From NCBI GenBank assembly GCA_028282725.1, contig JANQHF010000070.1, positions 1-50,179 of the forward strand: a stretch of DNA of 50,179 nt. The letters are read 5' to 3'. Each line of letters begins with the position of its first letter. Position 1 is the stretch's first letter. This stretch comes from Saprospiraceae bacterium (GTDB lineage Bacteria > Bacteroidota > Bacteroidia > Chitinophagales > Saprospiraceae). A model generated the notes under the pieces. It saw only the letters and a list, made by a program, of their open reading frames with translations. It was not told where the DNA came from and did no database searches. The translations under genes were made by a program, and so were the position numbers. Shown piece after piece: positions 1 through 9,729 of the stretch.

Positions 1-1115
1 ACCAAACAGACCTTATACGATCACGAGAAGAGCTTTGTTGAAATATGGCAAAGTACGGGATTGGAAGTTTTTTCAAAAACCTTAGGGCCGCCTATCAAAG
101 ATCACCGGAAAAAAAACTCTGAAGACGACGTTAGGGTGCATGGAGATAGCCAATGATCATGTCTATGTCAAAGACTTAGAAGGTCCTAAACTAAGCGGAT
201 TATTAAAAGAGAAGTTAGTCTATATCGGTCAGTTGGACACCTACGAGCGAGGCAGTCAGATAGCTAAAAAGTTGCTCAATGTTGATACAAACGATACAGC
301 CATTTATCGATTAACCGATAGGACAGGTGAGGTATGTAGCAGTCTTTTATCGGAACATCAGAGTTTGGAAACAGAGGCCCCAAAAGGGGAAGATGAGGTG
401 ATAAACATAGAGGTGGACGGTAGCATGATACTTACGCGAGAAGACTCATGGCGCGAGGTCAAATTGGGTCGAATATTTCGAATGTCTCCTGGTCAAGATA
501 TTGACAATCAGATATATATGTCCGAGAGTGAGTATGTTGCTCACTTAGGTAGCCACAAAATATTTAGAGCTAAAATGGACAGATTATTGTCTTGTTGTCC
601 CAACAAAAAGGTATTTATAAATGACGGAGCAAAATGGATAGAAAAGTGGATTGCAGAACATTATCCTGATGCTGTTCAGATATTGGACTTCTTTCATGCA
701 ATGAAACATATAAGTGAATACTTAGAAGTTCAATACGGTGTCGGTCAGCAAAAAAAAGATATGTCAGAATACTGGGGCCATATTTTAAAAACCGAAGGCG
801 TGGCAGAGCTCAAAAAAACATCTCAGGAAAGAACCTGCCAAAACAAAGAATCAAAAACAAGCTAAACGAAGATTAAACCGCTATTTGCATAAAAATAAAT
901 ACAGAATGAACTATCCTGAGTATCAGTCCAAAGGGTATATGATTGGGTCCGGGGCAATAGAATCAGCCCATAGAACTGTGATACAGCGTCGGATGAAATT
1001 ATCCGGACAAAGATGGTCGGTGAAAGGCGCACAGAATATGCTCAACCTAAGATGTCTGGCTATGAGTGGCCATTGGAATCTAATAGAACATCATTTTGGA
1101 AACAGGGCCGCCTAA
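1..1115 (+). pseudogene. ISKra4-family transposase, 5' cut by window edge, frame-disrupted
   Basis: DDE transposase of an insertion sequence. The protein is spread over three frames: frame 1 from base 1 to the A8 run at 109-116, frame 2 from there to the A7 run at 812-818, and frame 3 from there to the stop at 1115. The catalytic residues appear in order: first Asp in EVDGSMI (about 410-430), second Asp in INDGAKWI (about 618-640) and Glu in GSGAIESAHR (about 947-975). These motifs and the C-terminal RMKLSGQRW segment match the ISKra4 family. At each A run the observed sequence has one base too many (or two too few) for one continuous frame. This suggests decay, a homopolymer sequencing error or transcriptional slippage; an ordinary -1 ribosomal frameshift would not join the frames. 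The left end lies outside the window, so no terminal inverted repeat could be paired. Family call fairly sure, functionality unknown. Confidence 0.83.
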
Positions 1116-1149
1116 CGAAAAAATGAATTGCACCCGCCAAACCCATGTC

Positions 1150-2016
1150 ATGAGCTACAAAACTTCCTCTTACTACATCCTGACCATTATCATATTTGGT
1201 CTTTCTGTAATAGTTGTCAATGGCCAAACCGTCAATCTCACCCCAATAAAAGACTGCACTATATTTCAGGGAAGCAATATTGGCAGTAATGGTGCAGGTT
1301 CGTTGTTTGCAGGCAGGACCATTGGCCGTAGTGGCACCTCGAATCGCCGCGCCCTGGTCAAATTCGACATATCCGGTATTCCGGTAAATGCAACGATCAC
1401 ATCTGTGACTTTTTCGATCACCGGAACCCGTGGCAATGCAGCAAGTTTTTCTGTACACCTGTTGACAGCGGATTGGGGTGAAGGTTCTACAACTGGTGCA
1501 GGTACCGGTGGAGGCCTCCCTTCAATCGCAAATAATGGTGATGCAACCTGGGACTCCAGGATGCACAATCAAGTCAACTGGACAACACCAGGTGGAGATT
1601 TTGTGGCAACTGCCAGTGTTACAGATAACATTGGAACAGGAGCGACAACCAATTTTTCCTCGGCCAATTTACTCAATGACGTCCAGGCCTGGGTAAACGG
1701 CAGCACTCCCAATCATGGATGGATCATTATTGGAAGTGAAGGATCTCCTGGTTCAGCCGTCCGAATGAATTCACGTGAAGCCGCATCTTCCCAGCCAACA
1801 TTGACCGTGACCTATACAACTTGTGACGCCATGATTACCCTTGCCGGAAATATTGCTTCGGGCACCTACAATGCGTCCCGGGAGATTACGGCTACGGGAA
1901 CTATCGCAAGTAGCTCTACAGTGATCTTTAACTCCGCCATTGATATCATTTTGGATCCTGAATTTACTGTCCATGACGGTGGTGACCTGACTGCCAACAT
2001 CCAAAATTGTAATTAG
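1150..2016 (+). CDS. Secreted DNRLRE-domain protein
   Basis: An exported protein of 288 residues. Residues 1-26 form a signal peptide with a hydrophobic core that ends in VNGQ. Residues about 30-215 read as a DNRLRE (carbohydrate-binding-module-like beta-sandwich) domain: RALVKFDIS near 67-75 and the closing PTLTVTY strand are typical of the family. The last 60 or so residues, with GTYNASREI and a final GDLTANIQNC, match a C-terminal tail common on Bacteroidota surface proteins; I do not claim a secretion-system signal. The start at 1150 puts the signal peptide at the N-terminus; an ATG at 1123 is possible. The gene begins 35 bases after the transposase stop, so the insertion sequence may have replaced its native promoter. 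The biological ligand cannot be told from sequence. Confidence 0.8.
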   Translation: MSYKTSSYYILTIIIFGLSVIVVNGQTVNLTPIKDCTIFQGSNIGSNGAGSLFAGRTIGRSGTSNRRALVKFDISGIPVNATITSVTFSITGTRGNAASFSVHLLTADWGEGSTTGAGTGGGLPSIANNGDATWDSRMHNQVNWTTPGGDFVATASVTDNIGTGATTNFSSANLLNDVQAWVNGSTPNHGWIIIGSEGSPGSAVRMNSREAASSQPTLTVTYTTCDAMITLAGNIASGTYNASREITATGTIASSSTVIFNSAIDIILDPEFTVHDGGDLTANIQNCN

Positions 2017-2158
2017 CCCGAGAATCTGACTGTCCGATCTCAAGTTTACATACTACACCCCTTGTCGTCCTGAATACTTGCGGACCATAGACGAAACTTC
2101 CCATGTTTACAAAATGTCTATCTTACCCACAGATAAACCCAATATCCTTCGATCGTAC

Positions 2159-2701
2159 ATGATTTGTGCCCGCGTTTTCATCATTATTGGCCTGTTCGTC
2201 ATATTGATCCTGCCCGCAGATGCACAACGTAGGGATTCCGACAAAATGGATCGTTCCGTGCTCATCCAATTGCAATATGGTCAGGATTTTTTTCCAAGAT
2301 CCTTTTTCCAGAGAATCAGGGATGAAAAGTTGACCCTATACACACTCGAAAGACAATTTGACGGTAGCAATGAATACGTCCGGCGAGCAGTCAACCTGGC
2401 AGACTATGATTATATCAGGATCATCGACAGGAAAAAGACATTTCTGAATTCCGCCCTGTGCGGACTCATCGTTGGTACAACTTCATTTTTTATTGTTCGG
2501 GAATTATCCAGGTCCAGGACATCTCGAAATCTCCAACTGATCAACCAGGAAGGAGCATCGGGAAATGTTGAAGGTGCCATGGCGGGAGGCCTCGGGTTTG
2601 GCGTGGGCATCTTGTTATATGATTCCATGTTTAACAGGAAATTGAATATCGTAGAAGACAAGCGAGAGATCCTGCGCAGATTAAAGAAGTTCAGGTATTG
2701 A
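2159..2701 (+). CDS. Hypothetical exported or membrane protein
   Basis: I do not recognise the family. From the ATG at 2159 the product has 180 residues and starts with a hydrophobic segment ending in PADAQ, a plausible signal peptide. The central part is charged and polar (DRSVLIQLQYGQDFF, then NLADYDYIRI), followed by two glycine-containing hydrophobic stretches (around ALCGLIVGTTSFFIV and AGGLGFGVGILLY) and a basic C-terminus. The reading frame opens at 2078, and an ATG at 2117 would add 14 residues, but the signal-like segment favours 2159. It converges on the TauE/SafE gene with only 8 bases between the two stops. The second half could be a membrane hairpin. Confidence 0.6.
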   Translation: MICARVFIIIGLFVILILPADAQRRDSDKMDRSVLIQLQYGQDFFPRSFFQRIRDEKLTLYTLERQFDGSNEYVRRAVNLADYDYIRIIDRKKTFLNSALCGLIVGTTSFFIVRELSRSRTSRNLQLINQEGASGNVEGAMAGGLGFGVGILLYDSMFNRKLNIVEDKREILRRLKKFRY

Positions 2702-2709
2702 CTATTTTT

Positions 2710-3495
2710 TCACACCCATCCGAGGCACAGTGCTATTCCCATGATGATGAGCAATATTCCAATCATCACCTGAACAAATCGAAAGGTCACTTTTTTTAAC
2801 AACTGCCTTCCCACATAAGCCCCGATAAAGGCACAAAAGGATGCGGCAAGGACTAAGGACCAGAGAGACGATCCCAACCCTTCCGTGCGCTCCTGGTAAA
2901 AAGACCAACCATAAACCAGTAAGCGCCCTATATCCACAATTACGGCAGCGACAATTCCCGTGGCAATGAACACTTCCTTCTTCAGTCCGAATTTGATCAA
3001 AAAAGTTGTACGAAGCGCACCCTGATGTCCTGAAAGTCCACCAAAAAACCCGGAGAGCCCACCTCCCAAGCCGACGTACTTACGGTCGATGGAAAGATTG
3101 CTCAATGAAGGAATCAGATCAAATAAGGCAAAAATGATGATCAATATGCCGATAACCATTTTCACCATGGTTACTTCAAATGTTTGTCCAGCCAGTGCAT
3201 ACGTCGTCAAAGGATTGGTTTGGTCCATACTATTGAGCACATAAGCTCCGAGAAGCGCCATTACGAATCCGGGAATGGCAAATCGAAGGACAATGGACAT
3301 ATCTGCTTTTCTTCCGATGAGCCCTGCCTTAAAAATGTTATTGGCAAGATGTACGATGGCGGTAGCTGCAATGGCTATCGGGAGTGGAAAAAATAGCGCA
3401 AAAGCAGGCATCAACAATGTCCCAAGTCCAAATCCTGAAATAAAGGTCAGACCCGAAACAAAAAGTGCCACTGTGCAGACGATTACATAATCCAT
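2710..3495 (-). CDS. TauE/SafE-family sulfite/anion exporter
   Basis: An integral inner-membrane protein of 261 residues with about eight hydrophobic segments. It has the family pattern of two similar halves: an N-terminal GFGLGTLLMPAFALFFP segment and a second-half GGLSGFFGGLSGHQGALRT segment. The family exports sulfite, sulfoacetate or other small organosulfur and carboxylate anions; the substrate cannot be assigned here. Length is normal for the family. It stands alone, divergent from the cytochrome-type gene at 3638 and convergent with the small exported protein before it. No sulfur-metabolism genes are nearby. Confidence 0.85.
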   Translation of the reverse strand: MDYVIVCTVALFVSGLTFISGFGLGTLLMPAFALFFPLPIAIAATAIVHLANNIFKAGLIGRKADMSIVLRFAIPGFVMALLGAYVLNSMDQTNPLTTYALAGQTFEVTMVKMVIGILIIIFALFDLIPSLSNLSIDRKYVGLGGGLSGFFGGLSGHQGALRTTFLIKFGLKKEVFIATGIVAAVIVDIGRLLVYGWSFYQERTEGLGSSLWSLVLAASFCAFIGAYVGRQLLKKVTFRFVQVMIGILLIIMGIALCLGWV

Positions 3496-3637
3496 TCTCT
3501 GATTCTGAAGAGAAAGAAGAAAAATTCATCGGTCATGGAATAAGCATAATTTATCACCTTTTTCTTCAATATCAACCACAATGTTTTCCGGAAGCTGAAA
3601 AATTGAGAACTTTAAGAGGACATCTAACCATTCATAC

Positions 3638-6600
3638 TTGAAGTTCACAAATCAGCAAATCGCCATTACAGTCGTCCTGGCCCTGATATTGGGAAGTGTC
3701 TTTTTGTGGCCGGCAAAGGGGGATCAAAGCTACGAACTTCCCGATACCGTAGATTTCAATTTTCACATCAAACCCATACTATCAGACCGTTGCTTTAAAT
3801 GTCATGGCCCCGATGAAAATGCGAGAAAAGCTGATTTGAGATTGGATATCCCGGAAGAAGCTTTTGCTTCCCTGGATAGCCTGGGGAATCAATTTGCAAT
3901 CGATCCGGGAAACATCTCAAAAAGTGTCCTGGTGCACCGCATTTCCTCTCTTGACGAAGAAAAGGTCATGCCGCCCCCGGAATCCAATCTGTCGCTAACT
4001 GCTTTTGAAATTGAGCTGATCAAAAAATGGATCAGGCAAGGTGCTCAATGGAAAAAACACTGGTCTTTCATTCCTCCTGTCTCCCAAATAATTCCGAAAG
4101 TTAAAAAGAAGTCCTGGCCGGAAAATGAAATTGACTATTTCATATTGAAGAAACTGGAAGAACAAAAGTTGCAACCGGCAAAACAGGCTTCAAAGGAGAA
4201 GTTGTTGCGCAGGATTTCCTTTGATCTCACTGGACTCCCCCCTACCCTGGATGAAATTGAACACTTCATAAGGGATGATAGCGAAGATGCATATGCAAAA
4301 GTCATTGACGAATTGTTGTCCAGACCTGCCTATGGCGAACGGATGGCTTCAATCTGGTTGGATGCCGCCAGGTATGCAGATTCTCATGGCTACCAGGATG
4401 ATCGCCCCCGTACGATGTGGCCATGGCGGGATTGGGTCATTGACGCTTTCAACAGCAATATGTCATATGATAGTTTTATTGTCCATCAACTCGGCGGAGA
4501 TCTTCTCCCCGATCCCGGTTACTTTCAAAAACTCGCGACCGCCTTTAACCGAAACCATCCCATAACACAGGAAGGTGGTGTAGTCAATGAGGAATATGTG
4601 ACCGAATATGTTGCCGATCGCACCAATACGGCCAGCACTGTATTCATGGGCCTGACTATGGAATGCGCCAGGTGTCATGATCACAAATATGATCCGATTC
4701 AACAGAAAGACTATTACAGGCTCTTTGCTTTTTTCAATGACATTGATGAAAAAGGGCAAATCAATTATTTCGACGAGGCACCCAAACCTAATATGAAGGT
4801 GGAAGATGCGGAGTTGGAGCAATTAAGGAATTTTCTTGAAGACAAAATCAAGGAATTAGAATCGACATATTCCTACCTCAATACGTCTTCGGATCATCCC
4901 AATCAAAGCAACCATCCGGATCAAGGTCAGATCAACATACAATTGGAGAAAGATGTCCAACATTCATTTTTGCTCGATGAAGTACAAGGACTTAGTACAG
5001 TGGATAATGAAAACATCAATCACCGGGCGGAAATGAATACAGGTCTGCAATCTGAATTGGTCGCTGCCACAGCTCGACCTGGGAGATTCAACACCGGGCT
5101 TCAGTTCGACGGTCATAATTTCTTGAACCTGGGTGATATTGGAGATTTCGAGTGGTATCATACATTTTCCCTTGGATGCTGGATAAAACCAAATAATCAT
5201 AGAAAAAAAGATCAGGGTATACTGGTCCGAAGAAACGGAGAACAAAAGAGAGGTGGATATGAATTGGCCATCACCACCAGCGGCAAACTCAGGATGAGTC
5301 TTGTCCACAATCAAAATGAAGAAAAGGTAGTCGTAGAGTCAAGGACAGCCATAAGTCCACAGACATGGCATCACGTCTTTGTCACTTATGATGGATCTGG
5401 AAGGGCTGCCGGTCTCAATCTTTTTATTAATGGTCGTCTTCAAAACAAATTGATAAAAGCTGACCAACTGGATACAAAGAGTATACTGACGGGGAATGAT
5501 CTGTTAGCTGGTAATTGGACACACAGGAATCGGATCAGGGAGGACATCGAAGGATTCAAAAATGGCTTTATCGATGAAATCAAGATCTTCCATCGACAAC
5601 TATCACAATTCGAAGTGGCCAGTCTGGCTAAAATTCAAATCGACCGGTCCACGGATCTGCAGAAGGAATATGCCAATTTGACTCAATCTTCTTATGCCGA
5701 TTCATTAAGGGCAGAATTGTTTTTCGCAAGAAGAGACCTTCAGCCGGTACCTTCCATCATGATTATGGAATCAATGGACACGCTAAAGAAGACCTACGTG
5801 CTGGATAGGGGGGCCTATGATGCTCCCGCGGAAGAAGTCGAGGCTATGCCACCGGAATCCATTATGCCGTTTGATCTTTCTTTGTCTAAAAACAGGCTTG
5901 GCTTGGCTCAATGGCTTACTCACCCCGATCATCCTCTGACCGCCCGGGTTATGGTGAATCGTCTTTGGCAATTGATGTTTGGGTCAGGGATCGTCAGTAC
6001 TCCGGAAGACTTCGGAAACCAGGGTGCCTTGCCAAGCCATCCCGAACTACTGGATTGGCTGGCTCTTGAATTCATAAAGTCTGATTGGAATATTAAATAC
6101 ATATTGAAAAAGATGGCCCTGTCATCGACCTACCGGCAATCTGCGTTCATCGACGAGCAAAAACTGCTGAAAGATCCGCAAAACGTTTATTTATCAAGGG
6201 GGCCGAATAAAAAATTGACTGCTGAAATGATGCGTGACAATGCTCTGGCTGTCAGCGGTTTGTTGCATGACTCCGTTGGCGGCAAATGGGTAAAACCATA
6301 TCAACCACGAGGTTTGTGGAAGGAATTGGCCAATCAGATCGGGGAGAATAAATATCGTCCGGGGGTCAAAAATGAGTTGTATCGCCGCAGTCTCTATACC
6401 TATTGGAAAAGAACCATCCCTCCGCCCACAATGCTGACATTTGATGCATCGGAGCGGGCCGTTTGTGTTGTAAAACGACAGGACACAAGCACACCACTAC
6501 AATCACTCATTCTTCTGAATGATCCGCAATACCTGGAAGCTTCCAAATTCTTAGCAGCGCAAATGCTGGAGTACGTTGGGCAGGGAGATATCAGAACCGG

Positions 6601-6841
6601 TCTCTCGCACGGGTTTGAGAAGGTAACGTCCCGAACGCCCGCAATGAAAGAACTGGACATTCTCGAAGAAATGTTGAATGAGGAGATCGACTTATTTTCG
6701 AAAGAACCGGATAAAGCGAAGGCCTATTTATCGGTCGGGGAAAAGCCATTAGACAAGAAATATGATGAAATCAAATTAGCAGCATGGACACATGTTGCCA
6801 ACACTTTGATCAACTTAGATGAAGCCAAAATGAAATCCTGA
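3638..6841 (+). CDS. c-type cytochrome PSCyt1-DUF1549-LamG-DUF1553 protein
   Basis: A large exported protein of 1067 residues. An N-terminal hydrophobic segment (residues 8-24) is followed by a Planctomycete-type cytochrome domain with the haem-binding motif C52-F-K-C55-H56. DUF1549 (about 130-370) carries a second CxxCH in [14 protein letters not shown] LamG/concanavalin-like domain is inserted at about 480-650 (around [15 protein letters not shown] and FSLGCWIKP), and DUF1553 occupies about 745-1000 ([16 protein letters not shown]). The start is TTG, because no upstream ATG exists and it directly precedes the signal segment. Family function is not established; the haem motifs suggest periplasmic redox chemistry, and LamG suggests carbohydrate contact (inference). 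It is followed after 9 bases by a DUF1501 gene, its usual partner in Planctomycetes and Verrucomicrobia. Confidence 0.88.
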   Translation: MKFTNQQIAITVVLALILGSVFLWPAKGDQSYELPDTVDFNFHIKPILSDRCFKCHGPDENARKADLRLDIPEEAFASLDSLGNQFAIDPGNISKSVLVHRISSLDEEKVMPPPESNLSLTAFEIELIKKWIRQGAQWKKHWSFIPPVSQIIPKVKKKSWPENEIDYFILKKLEEQKLQPAKQASKEKLLRRISFDLTGLPPTLDEIEHFIRDDSEDAYAKVIDELLSRPAYGERMASIWLDAARYADSHGYQDDRPRTMWPWRDWVIDAFNSNMSYDSFIVHQLGGDLLPDPGYFQKLATAFNRNHPITQEGGVVNEEYVTEYVADRTNTASTVFMGLTMECARCHDHKYDPIQQKDYYRLFAFFNDIDEKGQINYFDEAPKPNMKVEDAELEQLRNFLEDKIKELESTYSYLNTSSDHPNQSNHPDQGQINIQLEKDVQHSFLLDEVQGLSTVDNENINHRAEMNTGLQSELVAATARPGRFNTGLQFDGHNFLNLGDIGDFEWYHTFSLGCWIKPNNHRKKDQGILVRRNGEQKRGGYELAITTSGKLRMSLVHNQNEEKVVVESRTAISPQTWHHVFVTYDGSGRAAGLNLFINGRLQNKLIKADQLDTKSILTGNDLLAGNWTHRNRIREDIEGFKNGFIDEIKIFHRQLSQFEVASLAKIQIDRSTDLQKEYANLTQSSYADSLRAELFFARRDLQPVPSIMIMESMDTLKKTYVLDRGAYDAPAEEVEAMPPESIMPFDLSLSKNRLGLAQWLTHPDHPLTARVMVNRLWQLMFGSGIVSTPEDFGNQGALPSHPELLDWLALEFIKSDWNIKYILKKMALSSTYRQSAFIDEQKLLKDPQNVYLSRGPNKKLTAEMMRDNALAVSGLLHDSVGGKWVKPYQPRGLWKELANQIGENKYRPGVKNELYRRSLYTYWKRTIPPPTMLTFDASERAVCVVKRQDTSTPLQSLILLNDPQYLEASKFLAAQMLEYVGQGDIRTGLSHGFEKVTSRTPAMKELDILEEMLNEEIDLFSKEPDKAKAYLSVGEKPLDKKYDEIKLAAWTHVANTLINLDEAKMKS

Positions 6842-6850
6842 CTTACGCTC

Positions 6851-8350
6851 ATGGAAAAATTAAAGAAAATACTGTCCTATACGGGCCCGGAGACTGAAGC
6901 CGCCCTCCAGGTGAATCGAAGACACTTCTTGTCCAAATTGAGTTTGGGGATAGGTAGTGTAGCACTCTCATCCTTGGTATCAGGTTGTTCCACGAAACCC
7001 AATCAAATACCCGTAACTTCTGCCAATTCAGCGATTCCGGGAATACTGGACCATACACATCTGTTGCCGCGGGTGAAAAGAGTGATCTATTTATTTCAAA
7101 GTGGTGGACCCTCGCAAATCGATCTGTTCGATTATAAACCCAAGCTCTACGAGCAATTTGGCAAAGAATTGCCCGGTGCAGTACGTATGGGCCAGCGTCT
7201 TACTGGCATGACAGCTTATCAGAAGAGTCTGCCACTGGCACCTTCCTACTTTCCGTTCAAGCAGTATGGAGAGAGTGGAGCCTGGTTGAGTTCATTAATG
7301 CCCCATACGGCCAAAATAGCAGATGACATTTGCTGGATCAAATCCATGTATACCGAAGCAATCAATCACGATCCGGCAATCACCTTCTTTCAGACGGGTT
7401 CACAGCAACCGGGACGCCCTTCCATGGGGTCGTGGATATCATACGGACTTGGCAGCGATAATGAAAACCTTCCTACATTCTGTGTACTGCTATCCCGGGG
7501 ATTGATCAGACCTCAGCCAATTTACTCGAGGTTATGGGGCAATGGTTTCCTGGCATCCTTACACCAGGGAGTGCAATTCAGGGCCGGCAAAGATCCCGTG
7601 CTGTTCATCAATAACCCTGAAGGCCTGGAACAAAATGACCGACGAAGGGCACTTGATCATTTGGCGCAATTAAATGAAATCAGGGCGAACGACTTTGGTG
7701 ACCCTGAGGTGTATTCCAGGATTGCCCAGTACGAAATGGCATACAGGATGCAGATGTCCGTGCCGGAAGCCATGGACTTGTCAAACGAGCCCGATTCGGT
7801 TTTCAAACTGTATGGAGAGGACGCAAGAAGGCCGGGTACTTATGCGGCGAATTGTTTGTTGGCACGTCGTCTTGCGGAGCGCGATGTGAAATTCATCCAG
7901 TTGTATCACATGGGATGGGACCAACATACTGATCTGCCCCACGATCTCCGACTACAGGCCAGGGATACCGACCAGGCAAGTGCAGCACTCGTCCGGGATT
8001 TGAAACAAAGAGGACTTTTGGAGGATACACTGGTCGTCTGGGGTGGTGAATTTGGCCGGACGGTCTATAGCCAGGGTAAGCTTACCAAGGATAACTATGG
8101 AAGAGATCATCATCCTCGTTGTTTTACAATTTGGATGGCAGGAGCCGGTATCAAAGCAGGCATGTCCTATGGTCAAACCGATGACTTCAGCTATAATATT
8201 GTCAAAGATGGAGTGCACGTTCATGACTTTCAGGCAACCCTCCTCCATCTGCTGGGTATTGATCATGAACGTTTGACGTTCAGACACCAGGGTCGCCGGT
8301 ATCGATTGACCGATGTTCATGGAAAGGTCGTACATGATATCTTGGCATGA
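6851..8350 (+). CDS. DUF1501-domain protein with Tat-type signal
   Basis: A protein of 499 residues in the alkaline-phosphatase/sulfatase-like fold family DUF1501. The N-terminus carries a twin-arginine signal (NRRHFLSKL near residue 23) followed by a hydrophobic stretch and SGC, a possible lipobox. Family hallmarks are QSGGPSQIDLFDYKP near residue 84 and VVWGGEFGRT in the C-terminal third, then GRDHHP. Tat export implies folding, perhaps with cofactor, before export. The gene starts 9 bases after the DUF1549/DUF1553 gene and 29 bases before the Nramp-like gene, so the three are probably one transcript. The reaction catalysed is unknown; the DUF1549-DUF1501 pair is very common in Planctomycetes and rarer in Bacteroidota. 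Confidence 0.88.
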   Translation: MEKLKKILSYTGPETEAALQVNRRHFLSKLSLGIGSVALSSLVSGCSTKPNQIPVTSANSAIPGILDHTHLLPRVKRVIYLFQSGGPSQIDLFDYKPKLYEQFGKELPGAVRMGQRLTGMTAYQKSLPLAPSYFPFKQYGESGAWLSSLMPHTAKIADDICWIKSMYTEAINHDPAITFFQTGSQQPGRPSMGSWISYGLGSDNENLPTFCVLLSRGLIRPQPIYSRLWGNGFLASLHQGVQFRAGKDPVLFINNPEGLEQNDRRRALDHLAQLNEIRANDFGDPEVYSRIAQYEMAYRMQMSVPEAMDLSNEPDSVFKLYGEDARRPGTYAANCLLARRLAERDVKFIQLYHMGWDQHTDLPHDLRLQARDTDQASAALVRDLKQRGLLEDTLVVWGGEFGRTVYSQGKLTKDNYGRDHHPRCFTIWMAGAGIKAGMSYGQTDDFSYNIVKDGVHVHDFQATLLHLLGIDHERLTFRHQGRRYRLTDVHGKVVHDILA

Positions 8351-8379
8351 TGCATAATCACATAATGATTTAAAGAAAA

Positions 8380-9729
8380 ATGACACAGGATCCATATAAG
8401 CTTAGCCCTGAATCCATAATGGCCCCTCCGTCGGGAATGACTGGGAAAATGAAATTCCTCGGACCCAGTTTTATCCTTTCTGCTTCAATTGTTGGATCCG
8501 GAGAACTGATTGCGACGACGACCCTGGGAGCACAGGCGGGTTTTGTGACACTTTGGGTGATTGTCATTAGCTGTCTTGTCAAAGTCGCCGTCCAGGTCGA
8601 GTTTGGTAAACACACCATCCTGACAGGCGAAACACCCATGCAGGCCTTTAACAAATTACCCGGACCCCGTATAGGAAAAGCCAACTGGTCTGTATGGTCA
8701 GTACTCCTGGTCATGACAATTAAGTTGCTACAGGTAGGTGGTATCGTAGGCGGTGTAGCCATCATTATGAATATGTTTGTCAAAGCCATTTCCATTCCGG
8801 CCTGGGCCTTCGTCATTGCCATCATCGTGGCAATATTGATCTTTCGCGGATATTATAAATTCATCGAGAAGTTTTCTTTGGGTGCCATCGCGTTTTTCAC
8901 ACTGTTTACATTCGCTTCATTGTATTTTCTAAGTTTTACGGAATATGCACTGGAGTGGAATGATGTCTGGACCGGGCTGCAATTTCAATTGCCTGAAACA
9001 GCTGTGGCAATAGCCATTGGTGCATTTGGGATAACCGGTGTGGGCGGAGATGAGATCATACATTATAATTACTGGTGTCTTGAAAAAGGCTATGCCCGGC
9101 ATACTGGCCCCCATGACAGAAGCCCTGAGTGGGAAAGCAGGGCAAAGGGATGGATAGAGGTCATGTACCTTGATGCCGTCTTTGCCATGATCATTTATAC
9201 CGTGGTGACCATTGCCTTTTACTTGCTTGGAGCTGCCGTGCTCTATGCCACTGGCGATGTACCCCAGGGATTCCAAATGATTGAATCGCTATCTGCCATT
9301 TACACAGCATCACTTGGTGAATGGGCAAAGACATTTTTCTTAATCGGATCATTCATCGTTTTGTTCTCCACTCTTTTTGCTGCCCTTGCAGCCTGGACGA
9401 GGCAGATTTCTGATGTATTCGGTCAAATTGGTTGGATCGATTTTTTCAATGAGCTTGAAAGGAAAAAGAGCATTGCCATTCTGGCCTGGATCATACCCGT
9501 TTTATGGGCCATAATGTTTGCCTTTATCAAATTACCGGTAGTGATGGTCATTTCGGGTGGCATAGCCGGTTCATTTCTTTTATTGGTAGTCATATATGCC
9601 GTTCTTAACTTTCGTTACAGGCATCTGGTAGAGGCATTCATTCCTGGCAAGCTCTACGATTTTATTCTTTGGCTAAGTGTTTTTTCAATTTTGACGGTTG
9701 CCATTTATGGGGTTATCCAGGTCATTTAA
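8380..9729 (+). CDS. Nramp-family-like transporter with non-canonical metal site
   Basis: A 449-residue inner-membrane protein with about 11 hydrophobic segments. The N-terminal GPSFILSASIVGSGELIATT and the TM6 region AIGAFGITGVGGDEIIHYNYW align by position with Nramp (SLC11) TM1 and TM6. The canonical TM1 DPGN is replaced by GSGE, and the TM6 MPHN region by VGGDE, so the usual Asp, Asn and Met metal ligands are absent while new acidic residues (Glu in TM1; Asp and Glu in TM6) appear. Family membership is fairly clear; Mn/Fe transport should not be assumed. It lies downstream of the DUF1549 and DUF1501 genes, probably in the same operon. Its end overlaps the convergent glycosyltransferase gene by 8 bases. 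Confidence 0.8.
   Translation: MTQDPYKLSPESIMAPPSGMTGKMKFLGPSFILSASIVGSGELIATTTLGAQAGFVTLWVIVISCLVKVAVQVEFGKHTILTGETPMQAFNKLPGPRIGKANWSVWSVLLVMTIKLLQVGGIVGGVAIIMNMFVKAISIPAWAFVIAIIVAILIFRGYYKFIEKFSLGAIAFFTLFTFASLYFLSFTEYALEWNDVWTGLQFQLPETAVAIAIGAFGITGVGGDEIIHYNYWCLEKGYARHTGPHDRSPEWESRAKGWIEVMYLDAVFAMIIYTVVTIAFYLLGAAVLYATGDVPQGFQMIESLSAIYTASLGEWAKTFFLIGSFIVLFSTLFAALAAWTRQISDVFGQIGWIDFFNELERKKSIAILAWIIPVLWAIMFAFIKLPVVMVISGGIAGSFLLLVVIYAVLNFRYRHLVEAFIPGKLYDFILWLSVFSILTVAIYGVIQVI

Noticed and set aside
84-1114. An 11-base direct repeat (AGGGCCGCCTA) at 84-94 and 1104-1114, at first sight flanking the transposase.
   Set aside because: Both copies lie inside transposase coding sequence and the true left end of the element is outside the window, so it cannot be a target duplication; likely chance.
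1060-1568. Long minus-strand ORFs opposite the DNRLRE gene.
   Set aside because: They lie opposite a gene with clear signal peptide and domain motifs and have no recognisable family features; they are shadows.
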